Below, one piece after another: positions 7,066 through 12,262 of a stretch of 12,262 nucleotides of DNA. The notes beneath the pieces are model-generated. The model was given only the letters and a program-made list of their open reading frames with translations. It was not told the DNA's origin and ran no database searches. Position 1 is the first letter of the stretch. Every line of letters starts with the position of its first letter. Source of the DNA: Nitrososphaerota archaeon. Its GTDB lineage: Archaea; Thermoproteota; Nitrososphaeria; Nitrososphaerales; UBA183. Both the position numbers and the translations under genes were made by a program. The stretch is from contig JAFMAU010000058.1 of NCBI GenBank assembly GCA_029784825.1, forward strand, positions 1 to 12,262, in the 5' to 3' direction.

Positions 7066-7731
7066 CTACGTCCACTCGGTAATGGTTATCGTGGCCGTTC
7101 CCGCGTTGTAGTTGTACGCGTTGATCCAAACCGGGCCAGGCATCAAAGGCGCGTTGTAGGTGCCGCCTGTTCCAAAGTAGATCATATAGTATGTGGCGCT
7201 TGCATCGCAAGTAGACTGCGACACGGCTCCATAACACACGCCAAGGACAATGGATGTGCTTGATGTTCCAGAGACCTGGATGTATCCACCGTAACTCACC
7301 GTGAAAGATGTAACCGGGGTCGAGGAGTTGAATGCCATGTTAATGGTTCCTCCGTTCACGATTGTTTGCTGGGCTTGCACGCTTATAGTGGTCTGCATGG
7401 CAGAAATCTCTGAGTTTTGGCTGCTAACCTGGCCAGAGTAGGAGTTGACGCTGGACGTCAGGGACGTGATCGTCGTGCCTGCCGCAGCAAGGTCTTGCTG
7501 CAGAACCTGACGAGCGCTTGCTTGCGAGGAAACGTTCGCGCTCAGAGAGGCTACTTGCCCCTGAAAGGAGGTTATCTGCCCGTTAAGAGCGCTGATGGAC
7601 CCGTTCTGACTTTTTATTGTTGAGGCGGAGGTCTCGTATGTGTATGCGAAAGCGGCGATCAGTATGACGATTACTACGATGGAACCTATGAGTGAAGCTT
7701 TGGACGATTTTGGTGTTGAAGTCGAAATCAT
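7066..7731 (-). CDS. Membrane-anchored coiled-coil stalk protein with beta-rich head
   Basis: This 221-residue protein has no family that I recognise. Residues 1-13 are polar with Lys8 and Lys11, and residues 14-31 form one transmembrane helix. Residues 36-120 are a Ser/Gln/Asn-rich coiled coil with hydrophobic or neutral a/d positions in unbroken register (I39, I46, L49, I53, F56, V60, L63, V67, L77, L81, I88, L91, V95, Y98, V102, I109, M112, I116). Residues 125-221 look beta-rich (many Ser/Thr/Val/Tyr/Gly) with Cys166 and Cys175, possibly a disulfide. The charge pattern predicts the tail inside and the stalk and head outside the cell. ATG 7731 is preceded by TTTAAG about 29 bp upstream, and a T-run follows the gene. 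GC content is visibly lower than in the flanking genes, which suggests recent acquisition or relaxed selection. A surface, S-layer-linked, pilus-like or virus-derived fibre role is inference. Confidence 0.8.
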   Translation of the reverse strand: MISTSTPKSSKASLIGSIVVIVILIAAFAYTYETSASTIKSQNGSISALNGQITSFQGQVASLSANVSSQASARQVLQQDLAAAGTTITSLTSSVNSYSGQVSSQNSEISAMQTTISVQAQQTIVNGGTINMAFNSSTPVTSFTVSYGGYIQVSGTSSTSIVLGVCYGAVSQSTCDASATYYMIYFGTGGTYNAPLMPGPVWINAYNYNAGTATITITEWT

Positions 7732-7754
7732 CTAGACGTTGGTTTGGGAATATG

Positions 7755-7766
7755 TTACTTAAACAT
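7755..7766 (-). promoter_or_regulatory. TATA box for the stalk-protein gene
   Basis: The minus strand reads ATGTTTAAGTAA, with its centre about 29 bp before the ATG at 7731. The spacing fits a transcript with almost no 5' leader. It is one of the best A/T boxes in the window. Confidence 0.55.
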
Positions 7767-7994
7767 GTACAATGTGATGGTATTTTCATGTTTTTGGATG
7801 TTCGTACGTCGCCTTGCACGATGAAGGTGCAGGTTCTCGAGCTGGTGGATGGCCATCTGGTCGAACACCCCTTTGGACGCCGCTTCGAAGCGGTGCGCAT
7901 GAAGTCTCCGACGCGCTCCGGATGGTTAGCCAGCCTTGGACCGAAGGGAGGACCGGCCCGCCTTCAGTGCTTCGCCTCCAGAAACATCGGGCAC

Positions 7995-8014
7995 GAGAGC
8001 CCCACCCGGCTCTC
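7995..8014 (-). terminator. Hairpin 3' of the mevalonate operon
   Basis: GAGAGCC and GGCTCTC form a perfect 7-bp stem around CCACCC, starting about 24 nt after the last stop codon of the minus-strand operon. No T-run follows, so it may protect the 3' end of the mRNA rather than terminate transcription. Confidence 0.3.
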
Positions 8015-8037
8015 TGCCAGAGCAACCACGTGCGCGC

Positions 8038-8424
8038 TTACATTACGACGAACTTGTACCCGTAGATAATCTGTCCCGACTCCCCGTCCACCTTCGCCCG
8101 TCTCACCGTGGCCGAGACCTTGGCCCCGGTCTTCACCGCGTCGTCGGGCGAGTCTACGATCTGCGTCAGTACCTTGGCGCCGTTGGCCAGCTCCACCACC
8201 GCCAGGAAGAAGGGAGCCTGGGCTTCGAACCCCGGCAGGGGCTCGTGGAGCCGGGTGTAGGTCATGATCTTCCCTTCCTTCGGCATCTCCTTGTCCTCCA
8301 TCTTCTCCGAGCCGCACTTCCTGCACCTGTACAGCGGAGGGAACGACTCGGCGCCGCACTCCGTGCACCTGCTCCCGATGAGCCTGTAGTACCTGTCCCT
8401 TATCCTCCAGTACTGGATCGCCAA
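8038..8424 (-). CDS. DUF35 OB-fold / zinc-ribbon protein of the thiolase-HMG-CoA synthase complex
   Basis: This 128-residue protein has an N-terminal rubredoxin-like zinc ribbon, C20-x2-C23 and C34-x2-C37, preceded by the amphipathic segment YWRIRDRYYRLIGSRC. An OB-fold follows (about 48-128) with YTRLHEPLPGFEAQAPFFLAVV and a closing GYKFVV strand. In characterised archaeal systems this DUF35 protein holds acetoacetyl-CoA thiolase and HMG-CoA synthase together, so that the unfavourable thiolase product passes straight to the synthase. The gene order here supports the same job. The TTG start at 8424 directly follows the thiolase stop codon with no spacer, and GGGAGGG lies about 9 nt before it, inside the end of the thiolase gene, so translation is very likely coupled. 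The protein itself need not be catalytic. Confidence 0.92.
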   Translation of the reverse strand: MAIQYWRIRDRYYRLIGSRCTECGAESFPPLYRCRKCGSEKMEDKEMPKEGKIMTYTRLHEPLPGFEAQAPFFLAVVELANGAKVLTQIVDSPDDAVKTGAKVSATVRRAKVDGESGQIIYGYKFVVM

Positions 8425-9579
8425 CTAGGCCGCCCTCCCGAACACGTGGACCGCGCTCGTCGAGTCCACGCCCCCTATGTTCTGGGTCGCCGCGTACTCC
8501 GCCCCTTCCACCTGGTTCTTCCCACCCTGGTCCGTCAGCTGCATGTACGCCTCCGCGATCTGGTACATCCCAGTCGCTCCGACCGGGTGCCCCCTGGCCT
8601 TCAGCCCCCCGAAGGTGTTGATCGGGAGCTCGCCCCCGCGGCCGTACTTGCCCGCCTTGGCGTCCTTTGACCCCTGCCCCCTCTTGGAGAACCCCATCGC
8701 TTCGAGCGAGAGCGCACCGACCACGGAGAAAGCGTCGTGAACCTCCACGAGACCGAGCTTCTTCGGGACCAGCCCCGCCTGCTCCATGGCGCCCTTGAAC
8801 GCCTCCCTGGTCGCCCTGAAGTCGAGCATGTCGTCCCTCTCATAGATACTGAAGTTGTTCGTGGCTATCTTCCCTCCCAGTATCTCGACAGGCTTTGCCC
8901 CCTGCAGGGCGCTGTCGCTCACTATGAGCGCCGCTGCCGCTCCGTCGCCTACCGGCGCGCAGTCGAAGAGCCTGAGCGGGTCTGCTATCATTGACGAGCG
9001 GCTCACGACGTCAGGCGTGATCGCCTTGCGGAACTGAGCGTGCGCGGCGGTGACCGCGTTGGCGTGGTCGAGGACCGGGATGGAGCTGAGCTCGTCCCGT
9101 GTGACGTTCAGCTGCTCCATGTAGTATCTTGCCAGGAGGCCGTTGAGCGCGGCGAAGGTTGCCCCGACGAACTGGGTGTACTCCGCCGACTCGGCCATCG
9201 CGAGAGCCTGGGACGCCTCCTCCGGTTCGAGGTCCCTCATCTTCTCGACCCCGACGACAAGCGCCGTGTCGATCGCCCCGGAGCGGACCAGGTTGTACCC
9301 GACGTTGAAAGCGGACCCTCCCGACGCGCAGGCGGCCTCGATCTTGTAAGCCGGGACCCCGGAAACGCCGAGGGCGCTCGCCAGATAGGCGCCGAGGTGC
9401 TCCTGCTTGGCGCCGACCGAGCTGAACATGTTGCCGACTATGATCTGGTCGGGGACCTTCTTCCCCAGGGGTTTCTGCGCCCCCCTCGCCGCCTCCACCG
9501 CCAGGTCGAGGAGTGACTTGTCCCAGTGGTCCCCGATGGGGGTAAACCCGACCGAAGCGACGTAGGCCTTTCTTGACAT
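8425..9579 (-). CDS. Archaeal acetoacetyl-CoA thiolase (acetyl-CoA C-acetyltransferase)
   Basis: This 384-residue thiolase-superfamily enzyme condenses two acetyl-CoA to acetoacetyl-CoA, the first step of the mevalonate pathway. The nucleophile is C84 in KIEAACASGGSAFNVG. Other active-site elements are VEVHDAF (278-284, H281) and GGLKARGHPVGATG (324-337, H331). The C-terminal QNIGG (366-370) replaces the Cys-Gly motif of bacterial biosynthetic thiolases, as in the archaeal/SCP2-like branch. ATG 9579 lies 8 bp after the HMG-CoA synthase stop codon, and the stop codon abuts the DUF35 start, giving a three-gene operon. SCP2-like thiolases are sometimes annotated as lipid-transfer or 3-ketoacyl enzymes, but the flanking genes make the acetoacetyl-CoA role most likely. 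Confidence 0.93.
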   Translation of the reverse strand: MSRKAYVASVGFTPIGDHWDKSLLDLAVEAARGAQKPLGKKVPDQIIVGNMFSSVGAKQEHLGAYLASALGVSGVPAYKIEAACASGGSAFNVGYNLVRSGAIDTALVVGVEKMRDLEPEEASQALAMAESAEYTQFVGATFAALNGLLARYYMEQLNVTRDELSSIPVLDHANAVTAAHAQFRKAITPDVVSRSSMIADPLRLFDCAPVGDGAAAALIVSDSALQGAKPVEILGGKIATNNFSIYERDDMLDFRATREAFKGAMEQAGLVPKKLGLVEVHDAFSVVGALSLEAMGFSKRGQGSKDAKAGKYGRGGELPINTFGGLKARGHPVGATGMYQIAEAYMQLTDQGGKNQVEGAEYAATQNIGGVDSTSAVHVFGRAA

Positions 9580-9587
9580 CCGCCCGC

Positions 9588-10622
9588 CTACTTGTGGAGC
9601 TTGTCCCTGAACTTCGAGTAGGTCGAGTAGTCGATCTTGGTGCTCCTCTCCATCATCGACTTCACCGTTGGGTTGACCCCTCTCGTGGCCGTGACCCCGT
9701 CGAGAACTTCAATGCAGAAGGCGTCCGACCCTGCACCCGACCCGAAGCTCGCCAGTAGGACCTTGTCGCCCGGGCTGGCCTCGTCGAGGACCGCGGCGAG
9801 CCCGATCGGAGAGCTCCCCGCATAGGTGTTCCCTATGAGCGGGTTGAGCAGCCCCGTCTTGATCTGCTCCATGGTGAACCCGAGCCTCGTGGCCACCTCC
9901 ACCGGGAACCTCGGGTTCGGCTGGTGGAAGACGGCGTACTTGAAGTCCGAGGCCTTGTGCCCCGTCTCGGCGAACAGGGTCTTCACGGAGTTCTCTATGT
10001 GGTAGAAGTATGCCGGCTCCCCCGTGAACCTCGATAGGTGCCTTGGGTACCGCTCGTGGGCCCTCCTCCAAAAGTCTCCCGTGTCGGACACGAATGACGT
10101 GCTGCAGTCGATGACCGCCACCGCCTTCTTGCTCCTCCTCCCGATGACGTAGGCTGCACCGCCGCTGGCCGCGGTGTACTCCAGGTCGTCCCCCGGCCTC
10201 CCCTGGGCGGTGTCCATCCCGATCGCGAGCCCCGCTTCGATCATCCCCGACCCCACAAGCCCGGTCACCACCTGCATCGCCTCGGTCCCCGCCTTGCAGG
10301 CGAACTCGAGGTCGGCGGCGAGGGTGTGGTGCTGCCCGAGCGCCTGGGCGACTATCGTGCTCGTCGGCTTGACCGCGTACGGCTTCGACTCGGTCCCTAC
10401 GAACACCGCTCCGAGCGAGCCTACCCCTGACATCTTCATCGCCCCCCGGCCCGCTTCTATCGCCATCGTGACCGTGTCCTCGTCGATGGACGCGACCGCC
10501 TTCTCCACGTTCGGCCCCGACCCTCCTCCTTTCCAGACCCGGGCGATCTCGGTCGTAGGGAGACGGTAGTACGGGACGTAGGCGCCGTAGCCAAGAATCG
10601 CCGCCCTTTCCTTGCTTTGCAT
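9588..10622 (-). CDS. Hydroxymethylglutaryl-CoA synthase
   Basis: This 344-residue enzyme joins acetyl-CoA to acetoacetyl-CoA to make HMG-CoA, the committed feed into mevalonate and archaeal isoprenoid lipids. The N-terminus ILGYGAYVPYYRLPTTEIA is typical. The catalytic Cys is C109 in LEFACKAGTEAMQ, the His is H233 in FHQPNPRFP, and an acidic candidate lies in SIDEDTVTMA (45-54). GNTYAGSSP and LLASFGSGAGSDAF follow near the C-terminus. Length agrees with archaeal members (about 345-350). I chose ATG 10622, nine codons before AILGYG. A TTG three codons upstream (10631) is also possible and sits 33 bp from the TATA box; the frame stays open further upstream but that part is unlikely coding. The start lies inside a perfect dyad. 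It is the first gene of the operon with thiolase and the DUF35 protein. Confidence 0.94.
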   Translation of the reverse strand: MQSKERAAILGYGAYVPYYRLPTTEIARVWKGGGSGPNVEKAVASIDEDTVTMAIEAGRGAMKMSGVGSLGAVFVGTESKPYAVKPTSTIVAQALGQHHTLAADLEFACKAGTEAMQVVTGLVGSGMIEAGLAIGMDTAQGRPGDDLEYTAASGGAAYVIGRRSKKAVAVIDCSTSFVSDTGDFWRRAHERYPRHLSRFTGEPAYFYHIENSVKTLFAETGHKASDFKYAVFHQPNPRFPVEVATRLGFTMEQIKTGLLNPLIGNTYAGSSPIGLAAVLDEASPGDKVLLASFGSGAGSDAFCIEVLDGVTATRGVNPTVKSMMERSTKIDYSTYSKFRDKLHK

Positions 10623-10631
10623 GAGATGCAA
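10617..10631. repeat. 15-bp inverted repeat over the HMG-CoA synthase start
   Basis: On the minus strand it reads TTGCATCTCATGCAA, two 6-bp arms around 3 bp. The ATG start codon is in the second arm and an in-frame TTG opens the first arm. It could be a protein operator near the transcription start or an RNA hairpin masking initiation. A further ATGCAA lies at 10683-10688, beyond the TATA box. Confidence 0.5.
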
Positions 10632-10658
10632 GTTATCTGAGACCGCCGAATGAAAGGA

Positions 10659-10669
10659 GTAATTAAACG
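10659..10669 (-). promoter_or_regulatory. TATA box for the mevalonate operon
   Basis: The minus strand reads CGTTTAATTAC in the 89-bp gap after rpoP. It is centred about 42 bp before ATG 10622 and 33 bp before TTG 10631, predicting a short leader of roughly 16 nt for the ATG or a near-leaderless start at the TTG. No ribosome-binding sequence is visible before either. Confidence 0.5.
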
Positions 10670-10711
10670 GTGTATGGCGGTTATGCAATCGCCGAACTAA
10701 AGACGCTGGAG

Positions 10712-10927
10712 CTAGATCGCTTTGATCTGCTTGACCACGGCGGGCCTCACCTTCTTGAAGACCCGGTAGCCGCAGATGCACTTCACTTCAGGGAGCTTCG
10801 CCAGCTCTTCCTGAGTGGTCTTTGTGCCGCACCTCACGCACTCGTAGACGGCGCCTGCGAAGACCTTCGCGGGCTGCTCCTTGGGGGCTGCCGCTTCTGG
10901 CACGGGTGCCGGGACGCCTTGGCTCAA
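10712..10927 (-). CDS. rpoP: DNA-directed RNA polymerase subunit Rpo12 (RpoP)
   Basis: This 71-residue protein is the small zinc-ribbon subunit of archaeal RNA polymerase, the counterpart of eukaryotic Rpb12, which helps assemble the Rpo3/Rpo10/Rpo11 platform. The core YECVRCGTKTTQEELAKLP (28-46) is followed by VKCICGYRVFKKVRP and a basic tail ending VKQIKAI. Zinc ligands would be C30, C33, C50 and C52. The second pair is C-x-C rather than the usual C-x2-C. An N-terminal Pro/Ala-rich extension of about 25 residues makes it longer than the 45-55 residues common in the family. TTG 10927 is 28 bp from a TATA-like box, which supports this start; a GTG seven codons on is an alternative. It is codirectional with the mevalonate operon, which has its own promoter. 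The insertion sequence lies directly upstream. Confidence 0.9.
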   Translation of the reverse strand: MSQGVPAPVPEAAAPKEQPAKVFAGAVYECVRCGTKTTQEELAKLPEVKCICGYRVFKKVRPAVVKQIKAI

Positions 10928-10951
10928 TTCAACGTCCGCCCGACTCCGGTC

Positions 10952-10961
10952 GTATTTCTGC
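10952..10961 (-). promoter_or_regulatory. TATA-like box for rpoP
   Basis: The minus strand reads CAGAAATACG, centred about 28 bp before the TTG at 10927. It lies only about 13 bp outside the proposed end of the insertion sequence. Confidence 0.45.
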
Positions 10962-10980
10962 CTATCGTCAAGCGGTTCTG

Positions 10981-12189
10981 TTAAGTTGCTTGGACATTTG
11001 GTTCCCTTTTCTCGCTGTTAACTCGCTGGACATGGCTCGCATTCTGGATGAGGGTCAGCCACTTGTTTTCTCCCCCGATGGCAATCCCACAGGCGTCCGC
11101 CGGAGTCCTGCCTCCAAGGGCTTCATGCGGTCGGACGTAATTGTGGTATATTTGATACCCCTTGAAGATAGGCGAGTCAGCCTTCTTGACTCCGCGCATC
11201 ACCCTCTCCCTGTCCCTGAATTCCCCGTTCATGCGCTCCATCTTATTGTTGTGAATCACCCCGTCAATCGCTATGTCGCGGACATGGACGGCTCCTGAGT
11301 GGCCGTGATTCGTCTGGTATTCTTTCTTGGCCGCGACCGAATAAGAGTGCAGGCCATCGGTTATCAGGAGTCTCGGATTCTTTCCCGCGACCTCGGCGCT
11401 CTTGTGGAAAAGGCTTCGAGCATCATGTTTCTCTTTCGAGTCCGCGACCTCCTGAGCAATCCAGAAGCGGGTCTGGTCGTCCATCATGGCGAAGAGATAC
11501 TTCATGTTACCCCGAACCTTGACGTAGAGTTCGTCAGCCCTCCAAGAGTCCGAGAGTTGAGGGGTAATCTGGGAGAGATACTTCTCCATCAGCCCGACAT
11601 ACTTGCGAATCCAGTTATAGATTGACACATGACTCACGCTAACCCCTTGCAGGAGCAGGAACTTCTGGACGTTCCGAAGGCTCTCGCCTGTGAAGTAGAG
11701 TTGCATTGACTGAGTGATGGCTTCGGGGCTCGCCTTCATGCGCTCGAAACCGAGGTTCTGAGTGAACCGCTTGCCGCAGTCTCGGCATGAATATCTCTGA
11801 ACGTCCCCCTTGACGTTGTGGAGAAGGCCATGCTTGACCACTTTCTGACTCGCACAGTTTAGGCAAGTCTGGACTCCCGCAGGCTCTATCTTGACCTGTT
11901 GTTCGACAGTCTGTCTCAGAGCGTGGGAGAGTTCGACGGCGAAAATGTGCTTGCACTTGAATGGGCTTTCTGGGTGTCGGATGCCGAGGGCAGACCTGTA
12001 AGAGAAGTCGGGGCAGGAGCAGTTCAGGCCCCTCTCTGTCGCGTAGACCTGATACCACTCCCCCGTCCTCTGGGACTGGACTCTGTATTCCCCTTCGCTG
12101 ACCCTCCGGACTGCGCCCTCGATTTGGGCGAGTTGGTTGCCCTTCACGGCCCGAACCTCCAAGACCTTTTCGAGGGTTGTGTGGCCCAT
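10981..12189 (-). CDS. IS6/IS240-like DDE transposase with N-terminal SWIM zinc finger
   Basis: This 402-residue protein appears intact. Residues 20-90 form a SWIM domain with the CxC...CxH ligands C57, C59, C79 and H81 (LNCSCPDF and FKCKHIF). A second zinc ribbon follows (C109-x2-C112, C135-x2-C138, RYSCRDCGKRFTQNLG). A helix-turn-helix-like part (VSVSHVSIYNWIRKYV, 183-198) leads into the DDE core: D219 in WRADELYVKVRG, D278 in LLITDGLHSY, and probably E318 in HNNKMERMNGEFRDRE. The C-terminal HNYVRPHEALGGRTPAD is typical of IS6/IS240 and integrase-core enzymes. The D278-E318 spacing (39 residues between) is longer than the classic 34 of IS6, so family placement is approximate. The first Met at 12189 was taken as start; TAGGAG is very close to it. 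Codon use is less GC-rich than in the host genes, as expected for a mobile element. Confidence 0.9.
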   Translation of the reverse strand: MGHTTLEKVLEVRAVKGNQLAQIEGAVRRVSEGEYRVQSQRTGEWYQVYATERGLNCSCPDFSYRSALGIRHPESPFKCKHIFAVELSHALRQTVEQQVKIEPAGVQTCLNCASQKVVKHGLLHNVKGDVQRYSCRDCGKRFTQNLGFERMKASPEAITQSMQLYFTGESLRNVQKFLLLQGVSVSHVSIYNWIRKYVGLMEKYLSQITPQLSDSWRADELYVKVRGNMKYLFAMMDDQTRFWIAQEVADSKEKHDARSLFHKSAEVAGKNPRLLITDGLHSYSVAAKKEYQTNHGHSGAVHVRDIAIDGVIHNNKMERMNGEFRDRERVMRGVKKADSPIFKGYQIYHNYVRPHEALGGRTPADACGIAIGGENKWLTLIQNASHVQRVNSEKREPNVQAT

Positions 12190-12229
12190 GCTCCTACTCG
12201 CTCCCCTCGGTCGTCAGGTAAGCAAAATC

Positions 12230-12249
12230 GGGGGATTCGTCCATCCCCC
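12230..12249. repeat. Perfect hairpin upstream of the transposase gene
   Basis: GGGGGAT and ATCCCCC form a perfect 7-bp stem around TCGTCC, 41 bp before the transposase start codon. It may lie in the leader of the transposase mRNA, or it may be a subterminal structure of the element. Confidence 0.45.
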
Positions 12250-12262
12250 TGAACACTCGGCT

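Larger units (their letters stand above)
7732..8037. other. Gene-poor interval with several inverted repeats
   Basis: About 306 bp without a convincing gene. The left 60 bp is A/T-rich and holds the stalk-protein promoter. The rest is GC-rich and contains a bulged hairpin (7812-7833), the palindrome GATGGCCATC (7848-7857), the 14-bp palindrome CCGCTTCGAAGCGG (7880-7893), and a 7-bp stem with a 6-nt loop (7995-8014) just beyond the DUF35 stop codon. A plus-strand reading from ATG 7821 is open but runs antisense into the DUF35 gene and resembles nothing I know. No tRNA cloverleaf was found. It could be a decayed gene, a structured RNA or regulatory DNA. Confidence 0.5.
10974..12262 (-). mobile_element. 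Insertion sequence, IS6/IS240-like, right end outside window
   Basis: The element is defined by its transposase gene and by a candidate left terminus GGTTCTGTTAAGTTGC at 10974, which resembles the GGTTCTGTT/GGCACTGTT start of IS6-family inverted repeats and contains the transposase stop codon. No matching AACAGAACC-type end is found between the transposase start and 12262, so the right terminus is probably beyond the window and the target duplication cannot be tested. The left boundary is tentative. Confidence 0.6.

Noticed and set aside
7811..7900. Possible tRNA or C/D box small RNA
   Set aside because: GGTCGAACACC recalls a T-loop and ACGATGA is one base off a C box, but no cloverleaf, anticodon stem or paired D boxes could be drawn.
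7821..8036. Possible small protein from ATG 7821 on the plus strand
   Set aside because: The first roughly 35 residues look protein-like, but there is no family match, no well-placed TATA box, and the frame continues into the antisense of the DUF35 gene.
7936..8670. Plus-strand open frame of about 240 codons
   Set aside because: It is antisense to the DUF35 and thiolase genes, both of which have all family motifs; the translation shows no domain.
12190..12262. Search for the right inverted repeat of the insertion sequence
   Set aside because: No reverse complement of GGTTCTGTTAAG occurs here, and the CGTCAGGTAAGC similarity to the left flank is too short to count. The end is probably beyond the window.
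1..12262. CRISPR array, defence island, rRNA or integrated virus
   Set aside because: No regularly spaced direct repeats, no nuclease/helicase or restriction-modification genes, no rRNA-like sequence, and no integrase other than the transposase were seen.

Overview
The window is a gene-dense piece of archaeal chromosome, GC-rich by eye (clearly above 55%). The archaeal assignment rests on several genes: an Rpo12/RpoP RNA polymerase subunit, an archaeal/eukaryotic-type glycyl-tRNA synthetase, the archaeal trio HMG-CoA synthase / acetoacetyl-CoA thiolase / DUF35 zinc-ribbon protein, a COG1709-type HTH regulator, and a DUF92 protein with the archaeal Cys loop. TATA-like boxes lie about 26-32 bp before the start codons of most first genes, which is the spacing of leaderless archaeal transcripts. 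TTG and GTG starts are frequent. The phylum cannot be fixed from the sequence alone; a high-GC member of Nitrososphaerota/Thermoproteota or Thermoplasmatota would fit.

Layout. 1-816 (+) is the 3' part of an unrecognised helical protein, followed by a COG1709-like HTH regulator (871-1578, +). A MurG-like glycosyltransferase (1585-2655, -) converges on the regulator. It is divergent from a DUF92 membrane protein (2713-3525, +), and the two share one 57-bp promoter region. DUF92 converges on and overlaps by 35 bp with glyS (3491-4975, -). glyS is the second gene of a two-gene unit behind a CPA1-type Na+/H+ antiporter (4962-6272, -), with a 14-bp overlap. A GNAT acetyltransferase (6358-6942, +) is divergent from the antiporter. 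Next comes a less GC-rich gene for a membrane-anchored coiled-coil stalk protein (7066-7731, -) with a T-run terminator, then about 300 bp without a convincing gene but with several perfect inverted repeats.

The right third is all on the minus strand. It holds rpoP (10712-10927), then the tight operon HMG-CoA synthase (9588-10622), thiolase (8425-9579) and DUF35 protein (8038-8424). These catalyse the first two steps of the mevalonate pathway, which supplies archaeal lipid isoprenoids. Upstream of rpoP sits an insertion sequence with an IS6/IS240-like DDE transposase carrying an N-terminal SWIM zinc finger (10981-12189). Its right terminus appears to lie beyond the window.

Isoprenoid or lipid metabolism is a loose thread through the window (mevalonate operon, DUF92, a lipid-type glycosyltransferase); that link is inference. 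No CRISPR array, rRNA, convincing tRNA or clear defence system was seen. The most unusual items are the unbroken-heptad stalk protein, the dyad covering the HMG-CoA synthase start codon, the palindrome-rich gap at 7732-8037, the C-x-C variant of the Rpo12 zinc site, and the SWIM-fused transposase with a perfect hairpin in its leader.
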